NCBI GenBank assembly: GCA_002257025.1
Contig: NCHA01000008.1
Span: 1-64,000, forward strand
Origin: Sphingobacteriales bacterium 16-39-50
Lineage (GTDB): Bacteria; Bacteroidota; Bacteroidia; Sphingobacteriales; Sphingobacteriaceae
Length of the DNA: 64,000 nucleotides
Direction: 5' to 3'
The notes under the pieces were generated by a model. It saw only the letters and a list, made by a program, of their open reading frames with translations. It did no database searches and was not told the origin of the DNA. This document shows positions 18,071 to 26,943 of the stretch, in pieces. The stretch's first letter is position 1. Each line of letters opens with the position of its first letter. Position numbers and translations under genes: made by a program.

Positions 18071-19441
18071 ATGAGAACAAAGTTACTTCTAATTACAGTC
18101 CTGGTGATTTTCGGCATCAGGGCTAATGCTCAACCATCCGGAACACCGTCAGGCAAGCCTTATGCTTATATCATTAAAGGTGGGCATGTTATCGATCCAA
18201 AGAATAATATCAATGAGATTATGGACATTGCCTTCACTGCAGGAAGAAGAGGAATGGTAGCCCGTCCTGCAATGGCAGCACGTCCTGCAGCAAATGGACG
18301 CCCTGCACGTCCGGCTGTGCCTGCTTCTGAAGGTAAGATTGCACTGATTGCTAAAAATATCAATCCCGATCTGGCTGATAAGATTATTGACGCCAAGGGG
18401 CTATATGTAACTCCGGGTCTTATTGATATTCATGTTCATTTCTTTTGGGGACATGATGGAAGCTACCTTAAGAATGCACCAACTGCTTTACCAGCCGATG
18501 GTTTTACTTTCCGTACCGGGGTAACCACTGTTGTTGATGCAGGTTGTACCGGCTGGAGAGATTTTGAGCTCTATAAAAAGCGTACAATTGATGCTTCCCA
18601 AACCCGTGTTTTAGCAATGCTGAACATTGTCGGTACCGGAATGGATGGAGCAGGAGAAAACAATATTGATGAGATGGATCCACAGAAAACCGCTGAGATG
18701 GCTAAGAAGTATCCAAATGATATTGTTGGAGTTAAACTGGCCCACTTCTCAGGCCGTACATGGGTGCCAACCGACCGTACACTCGAAGCTGGCAGACTTG
18801 CCAATATTCCAATTATGGTTGATTTTGGTTCTGCAAACCCATTTTTACCATTGGATTCCTTATTTAATGTGAAATTTCGTAAAGGCGATATTTATACCCA
18901 TGCTTTCGGTGGTAATGGAACAAATGATCCTAATGGAAGGGAATCTATTGTTGATTTGAACGGTAAAGTGAAGCCCTTTGTTCATAAAGCAAGAGAAAAA
19001 GGTGTGATCTTTGATGTTGGCTTTGGTGGAGCAAGTTACCTTTATAATCAGGGTGTTCCGGCTGTTAAGGCAGGATTTTATCCAAATACAATCAGTACAG
19101 ATTTGCATACAGGAAGTATGAATGGCCCAATGAAAAGTATGGAAAACATTATGGGATTATTTATGGCTACCGGGATGCCTCTTAAAGAAGTAATTGCTGC
19201 AAGTACCTGGCATCCGGCTCAGGCAATTAAGCGTGAAGAACTTGGGAATTTATCTCAGGGATCTGTAGCTGACATCGCCATCTTCAGAATTAATAAAGGT
19301 GATTATGGATGGCCTGTAAGAGGGGGGAAATTTCCTGGAAAAGAAAGATTTCAAACTGAGATGACTATCAGAGCAGGTAATGTTGTTTATGATCTGGATG
19401 GACTTTCGCAGCCAGCAGGACCAAGTCCGGCAGGTAGATAA
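18071..19441 (+). CDS. Exported amidohydrolase/deacetylase family metallohydrolase (copy 2)
   Basis: Paralogue of the gene at 8430-9752. The start is set at ATG 18071 because it begins a clean signal peptide (MRTKLLLITVLVIFGIRANAQ); an upstream ATG at 18032 would add 13 non-signal residues. Metal-site motifs are conserved: LIDIHVHFFW, VVGVKLAHFSG, YTHAFGG, FDVGFGG and STDLHTGSM. One difference from copy 1 is FDVGFGG, where copy 1 has FDIGHGG, so one His of the copy 1 site is absent. An Ala-Pro-Arg-rich insertion (GMVARPAMAARPAANGRPAR) near residues 60-85 lies where copy 1 has a short loop. A good terminator follows. The substrate is unknown and may differ from copy 1. Confidence 0.9.
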   Translation: MRTKLLLITVLVIFGIRANAQPSGTPSGKPYAYIIKGGHVIDPKNNINEIMDIAFTAGRRGMVARPAMAARPAANGRPARPAVPASEGKIALIAKNINPDLADKIIDAKGLYVTPGLIDIHVHFFWGHDGSYLKNAPTALPADGFTFRTGVTTVVDAGCTGWRDFELYKKRTIDASQTRVLAMLNIVGTGMDGAGENNIDEMDPQKTAEMAKKYPNDIVGVKLAHFSGRTWVPTDRTLEAGRLANIPIMVDFGSANPFLPLDSLFNVKFRKGDIYTHAFGGNGTNDPNGRESIVDLNGKVKPFVHKAREKGVIFDVGFGGASYLYNQGVPAVKAGFYPNTISTDLHTGSMNGPMKSMENIMGLFMATGMPLKEVIAASTWHPAQAIKREELGNLSQGSVADIAIFRINKGDYGWPVRGGKFPGKERFQTEMTIRAGNVVYDLDGLSQPAGPSPAGR

Positions 19442-19461
19442 TATTTATAATAATTTCTGAT

Positions 19462-19492
19462 AAGGCGCCTTCTGAAAGTTGGCGCCTTTTTT
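19462..19492. terminator. Intrinsic terminator, AAGGCGCC stem
   Basis: AAGGCGCC (19462-19469) pairs with GGCGCCTT (19481-19488) around an 11-nt loop and is followed by a T run. It ends the amidohydrolase transcript. The stop of the convergent Tat-SGNH gene lies 12 nt beyond. Confidence 0.88.
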
Positions 19493-19503
19493 ATGCCACT
19501 TCC

Positions 19504-20946
19504 TCAAGAAACTAAACTCTTTATAAAAGAATATAAAGCATCGCCCATCTGGTAATAGCCAGTGTTGTCAGGATGTACCCCATTGCCCCAGGTTTCAATG
19601 ATTTGCGTACTTCTTGCATTGGCTTTCATTGTGGTTTTCTGAAAATTATTGGTTCGGTCAATGCAATGATTAAAGCCTATGCAATATAAGCTTGAATTCC
19701 TCATTTCCGGGGTGTCATAATTGCTTAGCAGGAATTCAACCAGCTTCTTATAATTTTCAATGTATCTTCTTAAGGTTTGCCCTGATGCATAATTCACAGC
19801 AAATGCATCCTGCGAGATTGAAGGTGGAATGGTAATGCAAAGTCCGATGCTGATCCGGGGTATAACTGCCCTGAATTCGTTTACCATTTTATCAAAATCG
19901 GCTTTAATACTTTCTAATTTTGAGTCTGAGACATCAAGAAAAACATCGTTGATTCCTAAATGTACTGTGATCAGATCGTCCGCTGTCATACTGTACCCTC
20001 TATCATTCAGGTATTTCTTAAAGTCCAGTCGTTTCGTACTCAAATTCCAGAAAGGATTAGCCGCTGTCATTACCGAATTTGCATATGGAATTAAAGTATC
20101 ACCATTACCTGAAACCTTTGTCAGAGTTCCATTTACAGATGGATTATCGATCCCTTTGCTTCTGCGGACAGCTACATATCCGCTTCCTCCGCTCAGGTTT
20201 ATTTCAGAAACAGTGAATTCCGATTTGCCATCTGAATATACTGAACCAATACCCGGGATCTCTGTTAATCCACTTAAGTGGAGCTGCCAGGTACTTTGAC
20301 CTCCGTCTCCGGCATACTGGCTGAATTTCCATCCTCCTCTGCCTTCATGTTTATTTGGTGTAATTCCACGGCTTCCAAGAAATGTCATTGATGGACTTGC
20401 CATCGCCTGATAGTCAGTATTGATGATGCTGATATATTGGCCCCCGGCAGTTGTACTATCGCCAATGCAAAGTACCTTAATTGATGTCCCAGTACCTTTT
20501 TTCTTAGTAGTGATGATTAATTCTGAGCTTTTTGAAGCGATTAATTTACCTGCAAAGCTAACGTCTACCCTAAATTCAATAGTTCCGTTATCAGCAGCCT
20601 GGGGAGTAATTCTCCAGAATCTATCATATTGTCTACCCTTGGGACAGGTAATATCAATCGCCAAAAGATCATTCGGAAGATTTGAAAAGATCACATTGTC
20701 GAAGTAAATATTGGTCTCAATTCCTTCGGATGCATAAATAACAGATGGCAAGAGGATTAATGCCTCAGCGTTCAAAATGGACGGGTCTATTGAATTTCTA
20801 TTGTGGTAGAACTTTTCTTTTTCATTCCCAATTTCACTTGAAATGGCTGATTGACCTGCCAGAGGAATTAAAACTGATGCTAACCCTGCATGTGCAGCTC
20901 CTTTGAAAAGCGCTCTTCTGGAAAACTGGTTTTTTTCTTTTTTCAT
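19504..20946 (-). CDS. Tat-exported SGNH/GDSL hydrolase
   Basis: The N-terminus carries a twin-arginine motif (FSRRALFK, R10-R11) and a hydrophobic stretch, so export by Tat is likely. A beta-rich region of about 120 residues comes first, then an SGNH hydrolase: Ser in IGDSTTAGGQ, Asn in LGINDVF, and Asp/His in GVHPDNTGYY. A large insertion follows block I. The 480-aa length exceeds that of simple GDSL esterases, consistent with the extra N-terminal domain. It probably deacylates a polysaccharide. It converges with amidohydrolase copy 2 and is monocistronic. Confidence 0.87.
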   Translation of the reverse strand: MKKEKNQFSRRALFKGAAHAGLASVLIPLAGQSAISSEIGNEKEKFYHNRNSIDPSILNAEALILLPSVIYASEGIETNIYFDNVIFSNLPNDLLAIDITCPKGRQYDRFWRITPQAADNGTIEFRVDVSFAGKLIASKSSELIITTKKKGTGTSIKVLCIGDSTTAGGQYISIINTDYQAMASPSMTFLGSRGITPNKHEGRGGWKFSQYAGDGGQSTWQLHLSGLTEIPGIGSVYSDGKSEFTVSEINLSGGSGYVAVRRSKGIDNPSVNGTLTKVSGNGDTLIPYANSVMTAANPFWNLSTKRLDFKKYLNDRGYSMTADDLITVHLGINDVFLDVSDSKLESIKADFDKMVNEFRAVIPRISIGLCITIPPSISQDAFAVNYASGQTLRRYIENYKKLVEFLLSNYDTPEMRNSSLYCIGFNHCIDRTNNFQKTTMKANARSTQIIETWGNGVHPDNTGYYQMGDALYSFIKSLVS

Positions 20947-21333
20947 GGTTTGGGAGCAATAATGCTACTTCTTCTAAATTAATATGAATATCGACTAAAG
21001 AAAATCTACATTGAAATTGTTTATTTAACGGAACTCGACATAATATTTAAAAAACCACATAGAAACATAGCATTTTATAGCTTCTAACCTAAATTTTAGA
21101 CACAGATAGCCTTGAAGCTTCGCTTCAATCTATGTGGTTAAATCTTAGTCTTTAGATAGTTTAATATCAAACTCGTGTTATATAATTAAAAATAGGTCAA
21201 TTTCTGATATTTTAATTCTGTTTTTTATCCCGGAGAATAAAACTAGGATCTGTTGAAAACTGAGAGCTACATTAGTTCGCGGAAATTGCTTTATTCGGGA
21301 ATTAATTTGTCCGGATATAAAACACTTATACAA
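20947..21333. other. 387-nt gap with a compound palindromic element
   Basis: AACCACATAGA (21053-21063) and its reverse complement (21129-21139) flank about 65 nt. Just inside the right arm is a smaller hairpin, TTGAAGC-TTC-GCTTCAA (21112-21128). This nested shape resembles a small palindromic repeat element. No other coding signal is seen before the CWC gene. Confidence 0.55.
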
Positions 21334-21546
21334 ATGCTTAAACATGAAAACATCACCTGCGAGCGTTGCGGCAAAAGAATGGAATGTAAGGTAAATGCAA
21401 TTAGTAAGTGTCAGTGCAGCACAGTACAATTAAATTTGAACGAAATTCAGTATGTGAGTGAACATTATGAGGGATGTTTATGCGCCGCCTGCCTGAATGA
21501 GTTAAAGGAAGAATACCGTATGTTTTATCAGTTTAGAACGTCATGA
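21334..21546 (+). CDS. Cysteine-rich CWC family protein
   Basis: A 70-aa cytoplasmic protein with eight cysteines in a CxxC, C, CxC, CxCxxC layout (CERCGKRMEC, KCQCS, CLCAAC), the signature of the small cysteine-rich CWC family. It probably binds zinc or another metal; its role is unknown. The start is set at ATG 21334 because the family begins just before CxxC; an in-frame ATG at 21253 would add 27 residues with no family match. It is monocistronic. Confidence 0.85.
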   Translation: MLKHENITCERCGKRMECKVNAISKCQCSTVQLNLNEIQYVSEHYEGCLCAACLNELKEEYRMFYQFRTS

Positions 21547-21865
21547 AAATATTAAGGAGCTTAGATAAGTCGGCGAGTATATTCTGTGATTAGAATTCTG
21601 TAACCCGATGACTTAATCTGTAAATATCAGGGGTGTTTGGAACCTCAGGGCTTCCTAAAGATTTACTGGAATTTAGCAATTCTAAATACCGAAGGCGGGT
21701 AATATCCAATTCTGGATAGTAAATTTCCTGTAAAACTTTTAAAAATCAATACCATTCACGCTTGTATCATGTTTAATACTAAGCCTTTTTTATCTTCTAA
21801 TTGTCCTTATCTTGGGGCTTAAAGGGATATTACTACTAAATATTATGTCAATTAAATTATAGAAC
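21547..21865. other. 319-nt gap, only weak symmetry
   Basis: An imperfect inverted repeat (GATTTACTGGAATT near 21660 with AATTCTGGATAGTAAAT near 21700) is the only structure I see. There is no ORF and no recognisable promoter. Confidence 0.3.
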
Positions 21866-23191
21866 ATGTCAAAGCATAATGATAAATTATCTGATTCAGG
21901 ATTGGAGAGCAAAAATTCTGACCTAAACCAAAAAGAATCACAAAGCTCACAGATCAAACGCCGCAAATTTTTGGGCCTGGGAGCCCTGGGCTTAGCTAGT
22001 CTGCCCTTCAGTGGCCTGGCTAATAAGGGTTCTGGAATTGAATCTTTACTTTCTCAAAGTAATATGGGGGAGGGCATAAGCTTTAATTCAAAAAAGTTAT
22101 TTGTAATGGATGGCCATATCCACGTCATGTCAAGACAGTTGCTGCAAAACCTGAATATTGGTGACAGGTATCCGGATGGTACTGTTGATCTGCCAAGAAT
22201 TATAGAAGGCGGAATTAATGCTTGTTTTTTTTCAGTTTATACCCCGGAGCCTTATTATCCGGGACGGCATGAGGTTAAAAATACATTTCGGATTGTAGAA
22301 GTTGCACTCCAGCAAATAGAGAAAAACAATGCTAAAATTGAATTGGCACTTAATGCTTCAGACATTGTTAGAATTAGTAAGAAGGGTAAAGTTGCTGCAT
22401 TTCTCGATCTTGAAGGGGGCTTTGACCTTGATGGTGATTTAAATATTCTCAGGGCACTTTATCGTTTAGGGTTGAGATCAGCACAATTAACTGCACATAA
22501 TGACAGCAATTCCTTTATTGATGCATGTTATGGAAAGAGACTATGGGGCGGTATCAATGCCCATGGCAGAGAGTTGATTGCCGAAATGAACAGACTAGGG
22601 ATGATGATCAATGTTGCTCATGCTTCTGATGAAGCCATTTTGCAATCTGTAGAGGCAAGCAGTGATCCTGTCATCTATAGTCATGGAGGCTTCCGTGGAA
22701 TAGTAGATAATAAACGTTGTATCAGCGATCATGCTGCTAAAGCTCTTGCAGCTAAAGGTGGTGTTATTGGTCTGCAATTTGGCAGCGGTTTTAATGATCC
22801 TAATTATTCGAAATGGATTAAACTTAGTAACCCGGTAGAAAAACCTCCTTTGATACCGATTTCTAAAGATGCCACGATAGAGGAAGTTGATAAAATGGCC
22901 GCAACTGAATTGCCGTTTGTACCGGCCACAGAAATTCCTGAAGAGTACAAAATGGATGTAGCTCAGTTAGCACGCGTGATAGATTATGGTGTTAACCTTG
23001 TCGGTGAAGATCACGTCGCATTTGGTTGTGACTTTGATGGCGGAATACCATTAGCCAGGCAAATGAAAGATATAAGTGATTATCCTGAAATTATTAAAGC
23101 AATAAGAGCGCTTGGTTATTCTGATGAACGGGTTCGTAAAATCTGTGGTTTGAATTGGCTAAGAGTGATTCGCAAAGTAACAGAAAGCTAG
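21866..23191 (+). CDS. Tat-exported M19 membrane-dipeptidase-like enzyme
   Basis: A long polar N-terminus leads to a twin-arginine motif (KRRKFLG, 31-37) and a hydrophobic segment, indicating Tat export. The rest is an M19 renal-dipeptidase-type TIM barrel: H84 and H86 (DGHIH), bridging E183 (LDLEGG), H252 (VAHASDE), H273 (YSHGG) and a C-terminal FGCDFDGG. In classic M19 enzymes the first motif is HxD; here it is HxH, so one zinc ligand differs. The substrate may be L,D- or D,D-dipeptides or an acylated amino acid. A 16-bp hairpin terminator follows. Confidence 0.88.
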   Translation: MSKHNDKLSDSGLESKNSDLNQKESQSSQIKRRKFLGLGALGLASLPFSGLANKGSGIESLLSQSNMGEGISFNSKKLFVMDGHIHVMSRQLLQNLNIGDRYPDGTVDLPRIIEGGINACFFSVYTPEPYYPGRHEVKNTFRIVEVALQQIEKNNAKIELALNASDIVRISKKGKVAAFLDLEGGFDLDGDLNILRALYRLGLRSAQLTAHNDSNSFIDACYGKRLWGGINAHGRELIAEMNRLGMMINVAHASDEAILQSVEASSDPVIYSHGGFRGIVDNKRCISDHAAKALAAKGGVIGLQFGSGFNDPNYSKWIKLSNPVEKPPLIPISKDATIEEVDKMAATELPFVPATEIPEEYKMDVAQLARVIDYGVNLVGEDHVAFGCDFDGGIPLARQMKDISDYPEIIKAIRALGYSDERVRKICGLNWLRVIRKVTES

Positions 23192-23217
23192 ATTTTGTTG
23201 CGGGTAAATTTATGTAA

Positions 23218-23262
23218 TTGACTAATGGGATTTAAAAAATCCCATTAGTCAATTTATTTTAT
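23218..23262. terminator. Bidirectional terminator, 16-bp perfect stem
   Basis: TTGACTAATGGGATTT (23218-23233) pairs perfectly with 23237-23252 around a 3-nt loop and is followed by a T-rich tail. It lies between the dipeptidase and the convergent TIM-barrel gene. Confidence 0.85.
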
Positions 23263-23363
23263 ATTTTATAAGAAAATTCACTTCTCTGGACAGTGTATAT
23301 TAACAATGCTTTATTGATAGTAAATTCAAGTCGCCTCCATTTTTAAAATTGCGTTCCCGGAAT

Positions 23364-24278
23364 TTAAAAATTAAAATGGTTCTTCATTGCCTTTGGATAA
23401 TCAGCTAATGCAATCTCCGGTTCTGCGATCTCCGGATGCCATAGTTTTTCCCATTCAAAGCTGTAATAGCCTTTATATCCATCTTTATAAAGAATATCTA
23501 TTGCTTCAAAGATTGGTACATCTCCTTTTCCAAGAAGGCTATATTGTAATTTGTCGCCATTTAATTTTGCATCCTTAATATGTGTGTGTACAATGTATTT
23601 CTTTAATTTTTTATACACTACATCAGGAGATTCTTTTGTTATGGTCCACATGTTTGAAATATCCCAAACCAGTGCGATATTGGGATGTGAGGCAGCCTTC
23701 ATGACCCTAAGGATATCATCCGACCCTGAGAAATCACCATGCGTTTCTAATAAGACGGTAACATTTCGCTCTTTGGCATATTTGCCAAGGGTTAGTAGAT
23801 TTTCAGCAACCGTTTGGATTGTTTGATCTTTTGTCCTGTCTTTTGGAAATTTATTGGGGAAGACTCTAACGTAGGGGCAGTTAATTTTCTGCGCCAAATC
23901 GATAAATGCTTTTGCTTCGGTAATACTTTTTTCTTTATCAGGACCTTCGTGAAAGTGCATATTTGCAGAAGCTCCAAGGTTTACAAATTTTAAACCTTTC
24001 TCTTTCATAAGGCTCAGAGTTGCTTTTATCCTTTCCGGGCTACTGAATTCATCACATTTTGTAAGGTCCATCTGTCGTTTTATACCCCTGATTTCTAAGC
24101 CTGAATAGCCATTGGCTACCGCAAAATCAATAATTTGCTGAAAGGACCAGTCGGGACAACCTAATGTTGAAAATGCTAAAAGAGCTTTATTTTTTTGGGA
24201 TGCGAAAGTAGAGCTATACATTGTTGCGGCTAATAGTATAGCTGAGTTTTGCAAAAACTGTTTCCTGGAGTAGACCAT
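23364..24278 (-). CDS. Exported sugar phosphate isomerase/epimerase-like TIM barrel
   Basis: Xylose-isomerase-like TIM-barrel protein (AP endonuclease 2 superfamily). Typical strands are STLGCPDWSFQQIIDFAVANGYSGLE, VRVFPNKFP, LLETHGDFSG, VWDISNMW, VHTHIKD and YSFEWEKLW. The Glu, Asp, His and Glu of the usual metal site are therefore present. The N-terminus (SRKQFLQNSAILLAATMYSSTFA) is a signal sequence with an RK rather than RR pair. Related exported proteins act on sugars of unknown identity. At 304 aa it is full length and monocistronic. Confidence 0.85.
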   Translation of the reverse strand: MVYSRKQFLQNSAILLAATMYSSTFASQKNKALLAFSTLGCPDWSFQQIIDFAVANGYSGLEIRGIKRQMDLTKCDEFSSPERIKATLSLMKEKGLKFVNLGASANMHFHEGPDKEKSITEAKAFIDLAQKINCPYVRVFPNKFPKDRTKDQTIQTVAENLLTLGKYAKERNVTVLLETHGDFSGSDDILRVMKAASHPNIALVWDISNMWTITKESPDVVYKKLKKYIVHTHIKDAKLNGDKLQYSLLGKGDVPIFEAIDILYKDGYKGYYSFEWEKLWHPEIAEPEIALADYPKAMKNHFNF

Positions 24279-24484
24279 GGTATTTTTGAATTTTATGAGA
24301 TATAAATTTGATGAATTTATTACTAAAAAATCAGGTTTTGTTTTTTTTGATTATAGTTCGCTTATGGCAAGCTGTTTTCTAAAAGAAATAGTTGATATGG
24401 AGCTACCCATGACATGTTCTAATACGTTAATCATAAAGCTATTAAAAATTCAAAATTCAGGCCATAATTTTGAGTTAGAACAGC

Positions 24485-24615
24485 TAAGTTCCTTCACTGC
24501 GTTCAGCCTTGCTGCCGGCAGGCAGGGATGACAGGTTGGGAGGCTGCTCGGCTGGAAAAATGTACCGGGCGCACTGTCATCCCGATAGCTGCCCTTCAGC
24601 AGCTGAGGGAACTTA
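24485..24615. repeat. MITE-like element with nested inverted repeats
   Basis: Outer 8-bp arms TAAGTTCC (24485-24492) and GGAACTTA (24608-24615) enclose a perfect internal 10-bp pair GGGATGACAG (24525-24534) / CTGTCATCCC (24574-24583). The stretch is much richer in G+C than its surroundings. No transposase and no clear target duplication are visible. Confidence 0.65.
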
Positions 24616-24691
24616 CTTTGATCTATATAGCGAAATCCTTCTATTTGTTACCATCCGTCATTTCTCCTTCAGAGTTTCTTGAATTTTATTA

Positions 24692-24769
24692 CTCGCAAAG
24701 ACGATATTTTTGAAAACATGAGATTATCCTGATTAAGATTAAATCCCTGCGTCTTAGCGTCTCTGCGAG
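24692..24769. repeat. Decayed copy of the CTCGCAAAGACG palindrome
   Basis: CTCGCAAAGACG (24692-24703) and CGTCTCTGCGAG (24758-24769) pair at 11 of 12 positions. Both resemble the arms of the intact element at 14190-14281. Confidence 0.6.
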
Positions 24770-24904
24770 AATAGTTTTTTTATCAACTTTGCTCGCAAGT
24801 ATTTTTCAGGATAGTTCAGGATAGCCAATGCGATTTTAAGCATTAATTTGGAAATCATTTTACGGACCTAAACTCTCCAGTATTAAGTTTAATAAAACAA
24901 ACCT

Positions 24905-26164
24905 ATGTCAACAGATCTTCAAGTACAGAAAAGTTTTAAAAGGAATAAGACTAACATTCTTTGCATCTCATTCAGACTCATTTTTTTAGCTTTCATTCTG
25001 CCAGGTTTGTTGACAAAGCCCGCTTCTGCGCAAGAGAAACTCGAATCCAAAGGCCATATTCCAATACTGGGTTGGTATAGTATTCCGCCGGAAGAGGCTA
25101 CTACAGCCAGATATCTTGAAATGAAAGAAGCAGGTTTCGATATTAGTTTTTCTTTTCTTAGAAGCCCTCAGGATGTACAGAAATCACTGGATGCAGCTCA
25201 TCAGGCAGGCATGAAGATCGTAATCAGCTGCCCTGAGTTAAAAACTGAAACTGAAAAGATTGTAAAACAGTTCATGAGCCACCCAGCTTTGGCTGGTTAT
25301 TTTCTACGGGATGAGCCCGCAGTAGACGCATTTGCAGATCTGGGTAATTGGGCGAAAAAAGTGAATGCTGTTGATCCGAAGCATTTTTGCTATGTCAATC
25401 TTTTTCCAAATTATGCTACTCCTTTACAATTAGGAACAGCCGATTACAGGGAGTACGTAAATAAATTTGCTAAGGAAGTGCCGCTGAATTTTCTTTCTTT
25501 TGATTCCTATCCCTTAACTTCAGCGGAGGGAGTCTATGAGAAATGGCATCAGAATCTGGAAATATTTTCGGATGAAGCTAAAAAAGTAGACAAGCCTTTC
25601 TGGGGATTTGCTCAATCGGTCCTCTTTGATAATAAACATGAAGATCCTACATTGGCAACCATGCGGGTTCAAATGTTTACCAACCTTGCCTATGGAGCTC
25701 AGGGGCTCCAATATTTTACCTACTGGACTCCTGTATCATCTGCGGAAGATTTTCGTGGCGGACCAATCACCCTTGAAGGAAAAAGAAGTACTGTTTACGA
25801 TAATATCAAAACCTTGAATCAGGAAATAAAAAGCCTTGCGGGTGTATTTTACGGTGCGAAAGTTAAGTCTCTTCAATTTTTTGGAAATGTGATACCTGCT
25901 GGGACTAAAAGAATGTCAGTTTTACCGGCCCCGATAAGGGTTTTTGCAACTGAAGGCAAAACTGTTCTGGTTTCATTTATGGAAAATGGGGGAAAACAGT
26001 TTATTGTTATTGTCAATACAGATTACCGCAAAAAAATGAGCTTAACACTCACCGGTGATTCATCACTGAAACGCGTTCTCAAAGATGGATCCATTGTTCC
26101 TGCAAGTGCCTATGCCAATACAATTGATGTGGAGGCGGGGGATTTGGTGATTTATACATATTAG
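24905..26164 (+). CDS. Exported glycoside-hydrolase-like TIM-barrel protein
   Basis: After a signal or anchor segment ending PASAQ (about residue 42), the protein reads like a clan GH-A beta/alpha barrel: GWYSIPPEEATTARYLEMKEAG, SHPALAGYFLRDEP with candidate acid/base E137, and LSFDSYPLT. A C-terminal beta-domain follows from about residue 320. It resembles uncharacterised glycosidase-like proteins of Bacteroidota, and I cannot assign a GH family. Immediately after its stop codon lies a heptamer array. It is monocistronic, 419 aa. Confidence 0.7.
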   Translation: MSTDLQVQKSFKRNKTNILCISFRLIFLAFILPGLLTKPASAQEKLESKGHIPILGWYSIPPEEATTARYLEMKEAGFDISFSFLRSPQDVQKSLDAAHQAGMKIVISCPELKTETEKIVKQFMSHPALAGYFLRDEPAVDAFADLGNWAKKVNAVDPKHFCYVNLFPNYATPLQLGTADYREYVNKFAKEVPLNFLSFDSYPLTSAEGVYEKWHQNLEIFSDEAKKVDKPFWGFAQSVLFDNKHEDPTLATMRVQMFTNLAYGAQGLQYFTYWTPVSSAEDFRGGPITLEGKRSTVYDNIKTLNQEIKSLAGVFYGAKVKSLQFFGNVIPAGTKRMSVLPAPIRVFATEGKTVLVSFMENGGKQFIVIVNTDYRKKMSLTLTGDSSLKRVLKDGSIVPASAYANTIDVEAGDLVIYTY

Positions 26165-26324
26165 TTGACAGTTGATAATTGACAGTTGATAATGCAGAGT
26201 TGGTACCGATAGCTATCAGGTTTTGAGTGAAAATCGTATTAGCATTAATAACTGATTGTCAAATGAACCACAATATCTCAGACAACAGACAACCGGCAAC
26301 TGACAACTGGTAGTAGGTAACTGA
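26165..26324. repeat. Inverted pair of heptamer arrays
   Basis: Starting 1 nt after the stop codon, six 7-nt units run through 26165-26206 (TTGACAG, TTGATAA, repeated exactly once, then TGCAGAG, TTGGTAC). From 26283 to 26324 six more follow with opposite polarity (CAACAGA, CAACCGG, CAACTGA, CAACTGG, TAGTAGG, TAACTGA). The halves could fold on each other through TTG/CAA pairing at 7-nt steps. A degenerate palindrome CCGATAGCTATCAGG lies between them. Confidence 0.82.
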
Positions 26325-26377
26325 ACAATTACAAATACTAATATTTCAAAATCCGTATTTTGCAATAAAAACAAAAT

Positions 26378-26905
26378 ATGAAATCAATATTCTCAATAGT
26401 GCTGCTTCTGGGTATGATGGCTCCGGGGTTTATTCAGGCACAGACCTCATTAAAGGCGGGCGACAAAGCACCTGATTTCGTTTCCAAAGATCAGAACGGA
26501 AAAACGGTTTCTCTGAAACAGTTCAAAGGAAAAAAGCTTGTGCTTTATTTCTACCCAAAAGATAATACTTCAGGATGTACTGCACAGGCCTGTAGTTTAC
26601 GTGATAACTTTAAAGAGTTAAAGAATGAAGGTTATACAATTTTGGGTGTGAGTATTGACGATGAGGCTTCACACCGCGATTTTATCGCAAAAAACAATTT
26701 ACCTTTTTCGCTTTTGGCCGATACGGATAAGTCAATTGTGACAAAATATGGTGTCTGGACTGAGAAAGAAAGAAATGGTGTGAAAGCCTTTAGTACTACC
26801 AGAACTACTTTTCTGATTAATAAAGAGGGTTATATCAATAAAGTGATCACTGAAATTGATACAAAAAATCATGCTGGTCAGATACTGACATTAAAGAAGA
26901 AGTAA
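26378..26905 (+). CDS. Exported Bcp-type peroxiredoxin
   Basis: Thiol peroxidase of the bacterioferritin-comigratory (PrxQ) family with a Sec signal peptide (about 1-22). Peroxidatic C67 and resolving C72 are five residues apart in SGCTAQAC, the atypical 2-Cys arrangement. The YFYPKDNTSGCT motif and TTFLINKEG strand are standard. Bcp enzymes are usually cytoplasmic, so this is an extracytoplasmic version that needs a periplasmic thioredoxin-like reductant. At 175 aa it is full length. A strong terminator shared with convergent tatA follows. Confidence 0.93.
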   Translation: MKSIFSIVLLLGMMAPGFIQAQTSLKAGDKAPDFVSKDQNGKTVSLKQFKGKKLVLYFYPKDNTSGCTAQACSLRDNFKELKNEGYTILGVSIDDEASHRDFIAKNNLPFSLLADTDKSIVTKYGVWTEKERNGVKAFSTTRTTFLINKEGYINKVITEIDTKNHAGQILTLKKK

Positions 26906-26943
26906 TCATCAGTATATCTGTGTGCCTGGCAATATGTCTAATA

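Larger units (their letters stand above)
24279..24904. other. 626-nt gap with two palindromic repeat elements
   Basis: Two degenerate dispersed elements fill the second half (24485-24615 and 24692-24769). The first 200 nt are AT-rich and featureless. A frame opening here runs into the first element and ends in SLAAGRQG, which is repeat sequence and not a credible protein. Confidence 0.5.

Noticed and set aside
24277..24531. 84-codon plus-strand ORF
   Set aside because: Its C-terminus (SSFTAFSLAAGRQG) is translated repeat-element sequence and there is no family match.
24485..24615. Complete insertion sequence
   Set aside because: Only about 130 nt, no transposase frame and no target-site duplication seen.
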